DNA from: Desulfobacterales bacterium
Lineage (GTDB): Bacteria; Desulfobacterota; Desulfobacteria; Desulfobacterales; JAHEIW01
DNA length: 64,000 bases
Assembly (NCBI GenBank): GCA_030066985.1
Contig: JASJAN010000002.1
Span: 186,531-250,530 of the forward strand
Reading direction: 5' to 3'
Part shown: piece by piece, positions 35,636-44,792 of the stretch
Numbering within the stretch: position 1 is the stretch's first letter
Layout: each line of letters begins with the position of its first letter
Translations under genes and position numbers: made by a program
Notes under the pieces: model-generated
Told to the model about the DNA's origin: nothing
The model's database searches: none
Seen by the model: only the letters and a program-made list of their open reading frames with translations

Positions 35636-37996
35636 GTGACGCCGGAAATTGTGCTGGTATTGTCGATCCTGGCCGTAGCGATCGTATTTTTGATCAGCGA
35701 ATGGCTCCCGATGGAGGTCACCGCCCTGCTGGCGCTGGGGGCTGTGGCCTTAACCGGTCTGGTTAGCCCGGTTGAAGCGCTGGCCGGATTTAGCAACCCG
35801 GCGGTTGTTACCGTGTGGGCGGTTTTCATTCTAAGCGGCGGTTTAACCCGAACCGGCGTTGCCAATGTCATCGGTCGATTTGTGCTGCGCCTGGCGGGCA
35901 ACAGTCAAACAATTATGGTTATCGTCATCATGATCACCGCCGGTGTGATGTCGGCCATTATGAACAATGTGGCGGTGGCCGCCCTGATGCTGCCGGTGGT
36001 CATGGATATCGCCCGCCACACCGGCAGCGCGCCCTCCCGGTTGTTGATGCCCCTGGCATATGGTTCGCTGCTCGGCGGTCTCACCACCCAGATCGGCACG
36101 CCCCCCAACATCCTGGTCACCAATGCCCTGCAGGATGCAGGGCTTGAGCCTTACTCATTCTTTGATTTTACGCCTATCGGCCTGGTGATTATGTTTGGCG
36201 GCATTGCGGTAATGACCTTTATCGGCCGTTACCTTCTGCCGCAACGCGATGTGGCCAAGGAATCATCCCGCACCAATACGGTGGACTGGGGGTCCGATGA
36301 CGATTCAGGAGAGCAATTGTTTAAAGTACGAATTCCAGCGGACTCAAATCTGATCAACAAGACCCTGGCTGACAGCCGTATGGGATCTGTTTTGGGCTGG
36401 AATGTGATTGGTATTACCCGCAAGGAGCGCACTGTTTTGGCCCCCGGCCCCACTGATGTTTTACAGGCCGATGACCTGTTGACCGTTGAAGGCCGTATTG
36501 AAAATTTAGATGACATGAAAAACTGGCAGCAGTTAATTGTGGAAGATAAAAAAATCGATGTTACCGAGCCCTATTCAGATGAGATCAAAATCGGTGAAGT
36601 GCACCTGCCGCCCGCTTCCCAGTACATCGGCAAGACCCTAAATGTTTTGGGTTTTCGCGATCAATTCGGCGCCAATGTGCTGGCCATACACCGTAACGGC
36701 AGCACCAAACGCACCCATCTGTCGGATGAACCTCTGCTGCCGAATGATCGACTGCTGGTGGCAGGGCAACAGGAGCGCCTGGAGCAGCTCGGGAAAAAAT
36801 CCGGTTTCGATCAATTTCGTTTTGTCCCCCGGCAGGAACTGATCGATGTCTTTCACCTGCATGAGCGCCTGATGGTCATGCGGGTGCCGCCGGATTCACC
36901 GCTGGCCGGAAAAACACTTAAACAGAGCCGTTTGGGAGATGCGCTCGGCAGCCGAGTTTTGGGTATCATGCGGGGCAATGATCCCATCGTGATGCCCGAG
37001 CCTCACGAAATCCTGCAGGCTGGTGATCGGCTGGCGGTCGAAGGGCGTCTGCGGGATTTTAAAGAGTTGGGTGACCTTGAAAAGCTACAAATTGAAAGAC
37101 GCACCCGTCCGGATATCCAGTCATTGGTAACAGACAATGTGGGCGTGGTTGAGGTCATCCTATCCCCCCAGACGACGCTGGTGGGCAAAACCCTGCGCCA
37201 GCTAAACTTCCGCGAAAAATACGGTTTAAATGTACTGGCCATATGGCGTGGTGGAAAGGCTTTTCGGTCGGATTTGCGGGATATGGACCTGCGCTTCGGA
37301 GATGCCATCCTACTGCTGGGCCCGCGCAATAAACTCCAGCTGCTGGGCCGCGAGCCGGATTTTGTGGTCCTGACGGAAATGGCGCAACGGGAAGTGCGTC
37401 AGGAAAAGATGAACATCTCGATTTTGATCATGGCCGCGGTGCTGTTTCCGGTGATTATGGGCTGGGTGCCCATTTACATTGCTGCCGTGGTCGGGGCTGC
37501 TGTGATGGTTATGTGCGGTTGTCTGACCATGGAAGAAGCCTATCGGCAGATTGAATGGAAGGCTGTTTTTCTGATCGCCGGTATGCTGCCGCTGGGCACG
37601 GCCCTGGATCAGACCGGCGCTGCCCGGATGATCGCCGAAGGGGTAGTCGCACTGGTGGGTCCTTTCGGGCCCACGGCGGTGATGTTCGGCCTGGTGAGCC
37701 TCACCTTTGCAGCCACCTGTTTTGTGCCCACGGCCGCCCTGGTGGTTTTAATGGCGCCCATCGTTTTAAATACCGCCGCCACATTGGGCCTGTCGCCGCA
37801 TGCCCTGCTCATGGGGGTGGCCATGGCCGCTTCGGCCAGTTTTATGACCCCCATATCGCACCCGGCCAACATCCTGGTGATGGGGCCGGGGGGCTATCGT
37901 TTTTTGGATTATATCAAAGTCGGCGGTCTGCTGACCCTGGTCGTTTTACTGATCATTGTTTTTGTTTTGCCGTTTTTCTGGCCGCTGACCGGATGA
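35636..37996 (+). CDS. SLC13/DASS-family permease with TrkA-C (RCK-C) domains
   Basis: A 786-residue membrane transporter of the divalent-anion/Na+ symporter superfamily. The N-terminal membrane half (about residues 1-205) and C-terminal half (about 585-786) carry the paired re-entrant motifs, such as IMNNVAVAALMLPVV with GGLTTQIGTPPNILV and MAASASFMTPISHPANILVM. Between them lie about four RCK-C domains (for example FKVRIPADSNLINKTLADS, IKIGEVHLPPASQYIGKTL, LMVMRVPPDSPLAGKTLKQS, VEVILSPQTTLVGKTLRQLN) that may regulate gating by ligand binding. Substrate (sulfate, dicarboxylate or other) cannot be told. GTG start at 35636 after GGAAGGA. Confidence 0.92.
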   Translation: MTPEIVLVLSILAVAIVFLISEWLPMEVTALLALGAVALTGLVSPVEALAGFSNPAVVTVWAVFILSGGLTRTGVANVIGRFVLRLAGNSQTIMVIVIMITAGVMSAIMNNVAVAALMLPVVMDIARHTGSAPSRLLMPLAYGSLLGGLTTQIGTPPNILVTNALQDAGLEPYSFFDFTPIGLVIMFGGIAVMTFIGRYLLPQRDVAKESSRTNTVDWGSDDDSGEQLFKVRIPADSNLINKTLADSRMGSVLGWNVIGITRKERTVLAPGPTDVLQADDLLTVEGRIENLDDMKNWQQLIVEDKKIDVTEPYSDEIKIGEVHLPPASQYIGKTLNVLGFRDQFGANVLAIHRNGSTKRTHLSDEPLLPNDRLLVAGQQERLEQLGKKSGFDQFRFVPRQELIDVFHLHERLMVMRVPPDSPLAGKTLKQSRLGDALGSRVLGIMRGNDPIVMPEPHEILQAGDRLAVEGRLRDFKELGDLEKLQIERRTRPDIQSLVTDNVGVVEVILSPQTTLVGKTLRQLNFREKYGLNVLAIWRGGKAFRSDLRDMDLRFGDAILLLGPRNKLQLLGREPDFVVLTEMAQREVRQEKMNISILIMAAVLFPVIMGWVPIYIAAVVGAAVMVMCGCLTMEEAYRQIEWKAVFLIAGMLPLGTALDQTGAARMIAEGVVALVGPFGPTAVMFGLVSLTFAATCFVPTAALVVLMAPIVLNTAATLGLSPHALLMGVAMAASASFMTPISHPANILVMGPGGYRFLDYIKVGGLLTLVVLLIIVFVLPFFWPLTG

Positions 37997-38537
37997 TAGC
38001 GCATTAGGAAAATTGCAGCGCGTACACCGCAGCTAACGCCCCTTTGTATGTTTCCCCCTTTTTAACAAACGCGCTGCGGCTTACTCACCGTGGCGGGTAT
38101 ACTGGCGGCAAACGCCAACTATCGGATAACCAATGGTTCGCACCGATAGGTCCCCCGATTTGCCGCTAGACAGCGCCCAACCCTTGAATTGATATTAATT
38201 GACTACACAAAAATCGCTAAGATCCCGGGCCGGCAAGTTCGTTGGTGTTTACAGGTCGGGCCCGATATTCATCTATAACGAACAGCAAATCCATCAAAAC
38301 GGCGAATGATTTCTAGCCGCAAATCTGATGATCGGCAAAACAACAACATGACAATCGATTCGAATATCGGCTTTATCATCCGATCGAACCATCAATTCAT
38401 TGACCGACAGCCTGATCATTTAGACTTTATGGTTATGCCCGGCAGAATTGTATAGTGGGAGCAAACATTAGAAGGGATGAAGGGGGATAACCTAACCCAA
38501 ACCAGAGACAAAGCAGAATTGGCAAAGAACTTGTGTT

Positions 38538-38678
38538 TTAGGCGTCGGCTTCTTTAAAACCTTCCTCTGTCCGGAATAGTTTATCCCCCTTGTAGGCTTC
38601 ATGCTGACGGGTGATTTTAAGCTCCTTATCAGAATATGCGATGATAAGCGCTCGTGGCTTAGGACAGCCATGCAGCAT
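38538..38678 (-). CDS. Possible 46-residue small protein
   Basis: The minus strand from the ATG at 38678 reads MLHGCPKPRALIIAYSDKEL and continues to KEADA before a stop at 38538. Composition is protein-like, with charged and hydrophobic residues well mixed, and this part of the 945-bp gap has no better explanation. A weak GGTGAC lies upstream. I recognise no family, and it may be a remnant of a longer gene. Confidence 0.4.
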   Translation of the reverse strand: MLHGCPKPRALIIAYSDKELKITRQHEAYKGDKLFRTEEGFKEADA

Positions 38679-38745
38679 GATAGATGTCACCGTAGCAAAA
38701 GATCGCAGGGGTTTCAAGAAAATAATTATATATAATCAAATATTT

Positions 38746-38779
38746 ACAGCATTTGACAGCATTTGACAGCATTTGACAG
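38746..38779. repeat. Tandem 10-bp repeat (ACAGCATTTG)
   Basis: Three exact head-to-tail copies of ACAGCATTTG plus a further ACAG. One copy per helical turn could present a protein-binding face, but there is no direct evidence for this. Confidence 0.9.
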
Positions 38780-38824
38780 ATAGAATCCTGAAAAACTGTA
38801 AAATTGCTAAAACCTGTAATAAAT

Positions 38825-38856
38825 AAACAGGAGGCATCCGTAAGAATGCCTCCTGT
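38825..38856. terminator. Hairpin terminator after the minus-strand secreted-protein gene
   Basis: AACAGGAGGCAT pairs perfectly with ATGCCTCCTGTT around an 8-nt loop. Read on the minus strand, the 3' side is followed by TTATTTATTA, a modest T-rich tail. It lies 86 bp beyond the frameshifted gene's stop. Confidence 0.75.
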
Positions 38857-38941
38857 TGTTTATCCTGGGTATTTGTCATTGCTGTTGGCTGGCAATCGGT
38901 TATACAAAGACCGTTTGCCGGCAATGGCAATTATTTGCCGG

Positions 38942-39777
38942 TTACCGCGGATCCGCCTGTAGGATCCGAACCTTCGGGCTGAGCACATCATAGTACACCA
39001 CTACCGCCGGCAGAAAATTACCGTCACGCTTGGCGTCATAGCCGGCGACCACCGTCTGACGCTGATACACCGGCGATAAGTTGCCGAAACCGTCTTCAGT
39101 CATAAAGGGTTCAGCAATAAATCCACCGTCGCGGAAGCGCAGCAGCCCCTGTTCGATGGCTTCGCCGGTGGTGTTGGTGTAGCTGCGGTCCTCGACGATC
39201 TCACCCTGGTACTCGAACAGGATGATGGGGCGCTCGTCGGGCCCGTTGTCCGCCTTGTATTCTTCAGCAGCAAACGGCGATCCGGCCTGCGACACGTAAT
39301 CACAGGAGCCGTCAAAGTGGATGCCGGTGTTCTGGCCTTCGGCCATGTACTTGTCGTTGACCTGCACGTAACCGGCACCTGAGACGCGCACGAAGAACAC
39401 GCACGCCAGCACCTCGGCCGTGTTCTGGTCCACCAAGAACATGTAGGCCGCCCGGTACCCGGTGCGCTCGCCCGAGATCCAGCCCGTGTTGCCGCCGGTA
39501 TTGACCTTGAAAGAGCTCTCCACAGTCCGGTGCCAGTAGCCAGGTCGTTTAAGATGATGGTAAAGGCTTCTTTGGGAAGGCCCCTGCCGTTGAAGGTCTC
39601 ATTCTTAATCTGTTCTTCGATACACGGCCCGCCGGGTACAGCCCAACCATTGTTAGCCAGCCCCCCGACAACCAGGATGCTAAGGAGCATCAAGAGCATG
39701 ATTTTAGCGAACAGCAACCGGGTTGGCGCCGTGACAATTTGAACAGTTACTAAATCCATTTGCTTTGCGAAATTCAT
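38942..39777 (-). pseudogene. Secreted protein interrupted by a one-base frameshift
   Basis: Two overlapping frames make one protein. From the ATG at 39777 (GGAGG upstream) the first frame gives a signal peptide ending GLANNGWAV and a mature segment up to ILNDLATGTGLW. The second frame then continues ESSFKVNTGGNTGWISGERT to the stop at 38942. Adding one G in the TGTGGAGAGC stretch near 39523 would restore a single protein of about 278 residues. The downstream frame stays well-formed, suggesting a recent mutation or a sequencing or assembly error. The mature domain is beta-rich and Gly/Tyr-rich; I do not recognise the family. Confidence 0.75.
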
Positions 39778-39792
39778 TTTAAAGACCTCCAT

Positions 39793-40603
39793 TTCATGTT
39801 GCAGAAGTCAATTTTTGAAAAGTTCTTCCTCAACGCCAGTGTCTTTGAACACGAAGCGCTTTAAAAGCACGGGTCACTAAAAACGGCTGCTAATCGGTAA
39901 TGGGTTCTTGCTGCGCGGCAATCCGTATGCAACTGCAATTTTCTGGGACAGAATTGGCACCGCATGCAGCGTGAATGACCGTTGGTGTTGCCGAAACGGT
40001 CTCGGTTTTAAGGGGGCAAACGATCCATGCAGATCATACGAGATCTTGGACCGGACGCAGATCGGGAGATGTCCCTGAACGCCCGTCCTATAAGGACCGC
40101 AAGGGGCATGTTGCCGTACATGTAGAGCAAAAAGCATTCCACAAAAAGGCAGATATAAATTAATACAAAAATATCAGTGGTTTTATTGTGGGGTTGGGTT
40201 GAAACCGCGGTCAGTAGACAAATAAAGCGTGTGATTTAGTGAACGGCTAATTATAGGTTTCGAATACAAAACCATACAGGCAGTTTAAGATGAAAACGAA
40301 AATCAAACTGGCGAGCCGTAAAAAAACATGACTGGCTGTGTAAGGAGGAATTTTTTTTCAAACACATACACGCCGAAAAATACGGCTTAGTTTTGACTCT
40401 ATTTTAGAGCATTTTACACATCTTTGACAATTTTCAAAAAAGTACCTCACACAGGCGGCTTTATCATTTAAAGCTTAACGTCAGGGGGTTCGTTTGGCTA
40501 TTTTAGAAAATAACCATAAAGAAAAACAAGACATTTACCGATACTAGAGTAGGCCAAAAGCCAAGAGAAGTTTTCCACAAAAATATAAAATTAGGTGGTA
40601 TTT
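39793..40603. other. Long intergenic region, no gene recognised
   Basis: About 810 bp between divergent genes. It includes TAAGGAGGAATTTTTTTT near 40340, a ribosome-binding-site-like sequence with no open frame after it, and a short palindrome GGCTATTTTAGAAAATAACC at 40495. Nothing else identifiable. Confidence 0.4.
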
Positions 40604-40885
40604 ATGATCAACGATCATATCGTACAACGCAGAAGCGGTGAAGATCGGCGCAAAAAAAGCGACAGACGCAGCGGGTTTGATAGACGTAACGCAAGCTTTG
40701 CCAATGGTTTTGATGATACCAGCGAAGAAAATGTGTATACCACCAAAGAAGCCTGTGAGTACCTGAAAATATCACGCCCTACCTACCTTAAGTATATCGC
40801 TGAAGGCCGTATCAGGGCCATTAAAGTCGGCCGCGGCTGGCGTACCCTTAAAACCGAACTGGACCGATTTTTACGCGGAGACTGA
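40604..40885 (+). CDS. Excisionase-type helix-turn-helix DNA-binding protein
   Basis: A 93-residue protein. Residues 5-30 are an Arg/Asp-rich tract (RRSGEDRRKKSDRRSGFDRR). Residues 43-91 form an HTH_17/excisionase domain: VYTTKEACEYLKISRPTYLK followed by YIAEGRIRAIKVGRGWRTLK, the usual fold of MerR-like SinI/BldC/Xis domains. AGGTGG lies five bases before the ATG at 40604. No integrase or phage gene is nearby, so it is more likely a stand-alone regulator than a phage excisionase. Confidence 0.85.
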   Translation: MINDHIVQRRSGEDRRKKSDRRSGFDRRNASFANGFDDTSEENVYTTKEACEYLKISRPTYLKYIAEGRIRAIKVGRGWRTLKTELDRFLRGD

Positions 40886-41318
40886 CGCTTTTAAGCCCTG
40901 GCGTCATAAGATTCATGCATCTTTCAGCTCGCATCTAACTGTTTTTTCCTGCCACTGATAACATCTCTGCTCGTTTTCAGCATCAAGCACAACATCGTGC
41001 AACAGTGAAATCAAATCCCAGCGCGTTTGTGCCAAACCCATTTGATCCATCATTCAGCCCTAATTGAAGCGCTGGATAAAAAAGTTTACCCTGTGTATGA
41101 AATCAACGCTAGCTAAAAAACCATGTGTTTACTTTTGGTTAAGCCAGTTGAAGCTCCCACCATAACACCGGTGGTGCAGGGAAAACCATACATTTCAACG
41201 TATCCAGAATCCACCCTGTTTTTATAAAAAATCATAATAACAATTGGTTATGCATCATTTTGCCACTTTGGCATCGACCTTGCTGTTACAGAAAATAAAC
41301 GCAAAGGAGGTGACCATT
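40886..41318. other. Intergenic region, no gene recognised
   Basis: About 430 bp of AT-rich sequence with no coding frame or strong secondary structure that I could identify. The promoter of the small exported-protein gene downstream should lie here. Confidence 0.4.
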
Positions 41319-41624
41319 GTGTTGCAAAAAAGCATGTCTCTAATCCTGGTAGCACGCTGGCTAATCGTCATCTTTATAATTTCGGTGGTGGGTGTGGCCG
41401 TGATCCCTTTTGAGAAAGGAATTCAAACCGGCCGAATATTAGAAGGCACGATCATTAATAAAAACATAGAATTGGTTACAGTGGGAGCCAATGAACACCC
41501 CGGTCAAATTTTAACATTAAACACCGGACCCGGCATCGATCGGTTGGCCTTGCGCACGGGTGATCAGATCATCGTTGAATTCAGTCCGGATTATACCATT
41601 CGTTGGATTTCAAAGCGAAGTTAG
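41319..41624 (+). CDS. Small membrane-anchored beta-rich protein (paralogue of 42084-42380)
   Basis: A 101-residue protein using a GTG start at 41319, eight bases after AAAGGAGG; the open frame reaches back to 41244 without a site. One N-terminal membrane helix (about residues 13-30) is followed by a domain (GRILEGTIINKNIELVTVGA, QILTLNTGPGIDRLALRTGD, QIIVEF) that aligns with the protein encoded at 42084. Both contain a leucine-rich strand, NTGPGI or NAGPQI, and L-x-x-GDQ-[IV]. Function unknown; an OB-like or small beta-barrel fold is likely. Confidence 0.7.
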   Translation: MLQKSMSLILVARWLIVIFIISVVGVAVIPFEKGIQTGRILEGTIINKNIELVTVGANEHPGQILTLNTGPGIDRLALRTGDQIIVEFSPDYTIRWISKRS

Positions 41625-42083
41625 CCTCATGGCAATCATGCGCCTGTATCTTTTAATACAAATGCATACAAGCCAGCAACAAATGGATACACAATTTAAG
41701 TCACTGTTATTTCAATATATCATAATATTTTGGCGTCTGATGACCCCCAAACTGTCACAAATACTATACAAATCACAGCTTTTCTGTGATAGCAAAAAAT
41801 ATAAAATTATAATTATTTCAGGCAGATAATTAGAAATACCCTGCCTGGCACAGCCCTTGCTCTTTCAATTGGCGGTATCGGAGGGATCCGTTGATATCGT
41901 TGTTCAGCATCGAAAGCCATATTCACCTGTTGGTCATTCGGTGCCGAAAATTGAAATGGGCTGTCACACCGCACTAAATGGACCCGCATGGAAAGGAGGT
42001 GACCTATTACGGGTATAACCCTGTTCAACAGAAAATCATAGTGAATCAGAATGATTCACTTATCACCAAAAAGGAGAAGACCT
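41625..42083. other. Intergenic region with a second GGAGGTGACC and a palindrome
   Basis: About 460 bp between two paralogous genes. At 41992-42004 AAAGGAGGTGACC repeats the ribosome binding site of the upstream gene, but what follows (ATT ACG GGT ATA) has no AUG and only a short frame. Just downstream is the palindrome at 42040-42060. The layout could be a decayed third paralogue. Confidence 0.4.
42040..42060. promoter_or_regulatory. Palindromic operator-like site
   Basis: AGTGAATCA and TGATTCACT form perfect 9-bp arms around GAA, 24 bp upstream of the start at 42084. The position is in the leader, so it could be a repressor site or an mRNA hairpin near the ribosome binding site. Confidence 0.55.
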
Positions 42084-42380
42084 ATGCATCAATTAACAAG
42101 ACATAAGCCCATTTCAATGTTGATCATCACCCTGTTTGCCGTTTGTTTTGCAGCTATTAGCGTTGCTCAAGCCGCCGGACCCGCTGGGGCCATTAAAGGC
42201 GAGGTGGTTTCAGTAGACCCCAATACCGGTATGCTTGAAGTGATGAATCCGGATGGCAAAACCATCATGCTCAATGCCGGACCGCAAATAGAGGACCTGA
42301 AAACGCTGCAAAAAGGTGACCAGGTCATGATCCAATACGATAAAAACAAAAATATTACATCCATCAACAAAGAAGGCTAG
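42084..42380 (+). CDS. Small periplasmic beta-rich protein
   Basis: A 98-residue exported protein: MHQLTRHKPISMLIITLFAV starts a Sec signal cleaved near AQA-AG (about residue 30). The mature 68 residues (GAIKGEVVSVDPNTGMLEVM, GKTIMLNAGPQIEDLKTLQK, GDQVMIQYDKN) resemble short OB-like beta-barrel proteins and the paralogue at 41319. AAGGAG lies seven bases before the ATG at 42084. Followed by a stable hairpin. Function unknown. Confidence 0.8.
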   Translation: MHQLTRHKPISMLIITLFAVCFAAISVAQAAGPAGAIKGEVVSVDPNTGMLEVMNPDGKTIMLNAGPQIEDLKTLQKGDQVMIQYDKNKNITSINKEG

Positions 42381-42401
42381 TGCTAATGCTTTCTTTGAAA
42401 A

Positions 42402-42434
42402 GGATAAAAGGGGCACCTGCTGCCCCTTTTATCC
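42402..42434. terminator. Hairpin terminator
   Basis: GGATAAAAGGGGCA pairs perfectly with TGCCCCTTTTATCC around a 5-nt loop, about 20 bp after the stop codon of the small exported protein. The T tract is inside the stem, so it is a hairpin-dependent rather than classical terminator. Confidence 0.75.
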
Positions 42435-42804
42435 CTAAGTTTTCAGCCTGTAATCTGGCTGACAGTGTTCCCCCTCTTCACGGATCCAACCTTTTACCCG
42501 CTTGTTCGCGCCCAAACTAAAAAGAATTCTCAAGAATATAGCCAAACAGTATTGCCAAACGGACAAGTTCTTTTCTGAATGGCGATATGCGGAAAACTAA
42601 CGCATGAGTGAAACCATGCCACGATATTTGGGATGACAGGCACCCAAATATCTTCGCTGATGATTGCGGTTGTGGAATCACAAATATCGGGGCACAGGCA
42701 CATTAATATTCATATCGCCTATCAGAAAATGACTTGTCCGGCTTTCATCATTAAAGCGTTTTCGGTAAGAACTTATTGTGGGGCTTAATCGTCAAACCAA
42801 AACC
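42435..42804. other. Leader region of the kinase cassette with a perfect hairpin
   Basis: About 370 bp. GATATTTGGG (42623-42632) pairs with CCCAAATATC (42643-42652) around a 10-nt loop ATGACAGGCA, and a partly similar CACAGGCAC sequence lies at 42692-42700. In enterobacteria a small RNA gene sits upstream of glrK, so a small RNA here is conceivable, but no sigma54 promoter was found. Confidence 0.45.
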
Positions 42805-44259
42805 ATGAAACTAACCATCTTTAAACGATTGACCTTTGGTTATGCAGCCATTTTGCTGCTGGTGATATTTTTGGGTGTATATGTGACCTTAACACTCAAC
42901 CAGCTAAATGGTCTTAGCCGTGAGATCGCAACGGTTCATGTCAACCGCCTGACACTTGCAGAACATATTTTGGACAAGCTGTTTTCCCAGGTCAGTTTTG
43001 AGAAAAAATACCTGATTTCCAATGATGCTGATTTTTTAAAAAAATTCTGGGAAATACAACTCCATCTGATTGAAGACATCCGCAAGCTCTCTGCATTACC
43101 GGACACCGCGGAGAGCAAACATCTGCTGGACCAGATAGAGACCGACTATGGCCATTTTCTGCTGCTGTTTAGAACCGAGGTTAAAGAGATGAAGGACAAC
43201 CCGGATTATCTGCGCGCTAAATATCAGCAACGGAAAGATAACCTGGTTGATCGCATCAATCAGCGACTCAAAAAAATGATTCACATCAGCCGCTTGCAGC
43301 GCGATAAAAAAGTAAACGACGCCAGCCAAATTAGCTCCCGGGTTCTGCAGGTAACAGCAATTACAGCCGCTATAGCCGTTTTATTGGGCGTACTCATTTC
43401 TTTTTACAATACGCGCAGCATCAATCGTTCGATCAAGCGCTTGCAGATGATGACAAGAGAAATTGCCAAAGGTAAATTTGAAGAAATGCGTCATTTTTCT
43501 TCACCGCCTGAAATTAAAAAACTGGCTGACGATTTTAACCTAATGTGCGAGCGTCTCAGAGAGCTGGATGAAATGAAAAAAGATTTTATCAGCCATGTTT
43601 CCCATACGCTACGCACACCTTTGACCGCCATAAAAGAAGCCAGCCGCATGCTAATGGACAAAACCTATGCCGAGGTCCCCGCTAAAGAAAAGGAGCTGTT
43701 GACCATTAGCCAAAAAGAATGTGATCGCTTAATTGAATCGGTAAACCGCATTCTGGATCTGTCCCGTATGGAAGCCAAAATGATGGACTATCGCTTAAGG
43801 CCGCAAGCAGTATTTCCAATCATTCAACAAACTGTTTTAAAACTGGCGCCCATTGCCCAGCGTAAAAAAATTGACCTTGAATTAAAGCCATCGCGCAATT
43901 TGCCGGTGGTTAAAATGGATGAAGAGCGCATCGCCCAGGTCATGGAAAACCTGATCGGCAATGCTTTAAAATTTACAGCTGCCGGCGGAAAAGTTGTCAT
44001 TGAAGCGTGTTTGAAAATCAAAGGTCGGCATTGGATCGAGGTCTGCGTGGCAGACAAAGGATGCGGTATTCCACGGAAAAACCTGGGAAAAATATTTGAT
44101 CGATTTCAACGAATCGATGGCGGTCGCAATACCCCCCTGGGGACGGGATTGGGACTATCAATCGTCAAACACATCATCGCCGGTCATGGAGGAAAGATAT
44201 GGGTGCAAAGCCAACCCGGACAGGGCAGCCGCTTTTTCTTTACACTGCCGGTCTCCTGA
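42805..44259 (+). CDS. Sensor histidine kinase, QseE/GlrK-like
   Basis: A 484-residue inner-membrane kinase. Two transmembrane helices (about residues 8-30 and 184-204) flank a helical periplasmic sensor domain; then come HAMP, the dimerisation box with phospho-acceptor H267 (SHVSHTLRTPLTA), and an ATPase domain with N box NLIGNALKF, G1 DKGCGIP and G2 GTGLGLSIVKHI. The genes that follow encode a lipoprotein and a sigma54 activator, the order of qseE-qseG-qseF (glrK-yfhG-glrR). ATG at 42805 (MKLTIFKRL) or GTG at 42778 are both possible starts; neither has a clear ribosome binding site. Confidence 0.88.
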   Translation: MKLTIFKRLTFGYAAILLLVIFLGVYVTLTLNQLNGLSREIATVHVNRLTLAEHILDKLFSQVSFEKKYLISNDADFLKKFWEIQLHLIEDIRKLSALPDTAESKHLLDQIETDYGHFLLLFRTEVKEMKDNPDYLRAKYQQRKDNLVDRINQRLKKMIHISRLQRDKKVNDASQISSRVLQVTAITAAIAVLLGVLISFYNTRSINRSIKRLQMMTREIAKGKFEEMRHFSSPPEIKKLADDFNLMCERLRELDEMKKDFISHVSHTLRTPLTAIKEASRMLMDKTYAEVPAKEKELLTISQKECDRLIESVNRILDLSRMEAKMMDYRLRPQAVFPIIQQTVLKLAPIAQRKKIDLELKPSRNLPVVKMDEERIAQVMENLIGNALKFTAAGGKVVIEACLKIKGRHWIEVCVADKGCGIPRKNLGKIFDRFQRIDGGRNTPLGTGLGLSIVKHIIAGHGGKIWVQSQPGQGSRFFFTLPVS

Positions 44260-44792
44260 TATGGGTTTTGATGGTCACGGGTTGTCTGCATTGGCCGCCA
44301 CCGTCGCAGGGAAAACAGCAATTGCTCGAGGCCCGACAGCGGTTGGTCAGCGGGGACTACTCTGGAGCGCTTGACATAAGCCGGCACGTACAGACGCAGT
44401 TTCCTACAAGCCTGGCAGCGCAATCGCTTTTTCAAATCGGTCAGATCTATGCGCACCCGCATAATCCGGATCGCGATGTCCAAAAAGCAATGGCAGCCTT
44501 TCAAGACATCATCGACCATTATCCTGCCAGTTCTCTGCGCCCGGAGGCCGAGCTGTGGCTGACTTTACTGCACGACCTTAGAGCGCAAGAGGCTCAAATT
44601 CACGCATTAACGCAGCGTCATTCACCGCTGGAGAAAAAAATAAAAATGCAACACCAGAAAATACTTCGGCTCCAGGATCAATTGGAAAAATTAAAACGCA
44701 TTGACATCAAGATAGAAGAAAAGAAACGCGACACCATACCCCAGACAGAAGATTTCGAGGCAAAAGAAGATGGAAAAAATTCTGGTAGTTGA
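44199..44792 (+). CDS. QseG-like outer-membrane lipoprotein
   Basis: A 197-residue lipoprotein with lipobox LMVTGC at about residues 24-29, a TPR-like region (ARQRLVSGDYSGALDISRHV, KAMAAFQDIIDHYPASSLRP) and a C-terminal coiled coil (KMQHQKILRLQDQLEKLKRI). It overlaps the kinase gene by 61 bases and the regulator gene by 23, so the three are tightly coupled. In enterobacteria QseG interacts with the kinase QseE at the periplasmic side; the same role is inferred here. GGAGG lies six bases before the ATG. Confidence 0.82.
   Translation: MGAKPTRTGQPLFLYTAGLLIWVLMVTGCLHWPPPSQGKQQLLEARQRLVSGDYSGALDISRHVQTQFPTSLAAQSLFQIGQIYAHPHNPDRDVQKAMAAFQDIIDHYPASSLRPEAELWLTLLHDLRAQEAQIHALTQRHSPLEKKIKMQHQKILRLQDQLEKLKRIDIKIEEKKRDTIPQTEDFEAKEDGKNSGS

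Larger units (their letters stand above)
37997..38941. other. Long intergenic region
   Basis: About 945 bp containing the possible small protein at 38538-38678, an 11-bp perfect inverted repeat AAGGGGGATAA (38480) / TTATCCCCCTT (38581), a tandem decamer at 38746 and a hairpin at 38825. The first 450 bp hold nothing I can identify. Confidence 0.5.

Noticed and set aside
38925-38938. Near-perfect sigma54 promoter TGGCAATTATTTGC
   Set aside because: It points on the plus strand into the antisense of the 38942 gene; no plus-strand gene follows, so likely chance.
40604-40885. Phage or integrative-element excisionase
   Set aside because: The HTH domain is excisionase-type, but no integrase, attachment site or phage gene lies nearby.
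41560-41829. 89-codon plus-strand frame
   Set aside because: Begins inside the 41319 gene in another frame and has no ribosome binding site.
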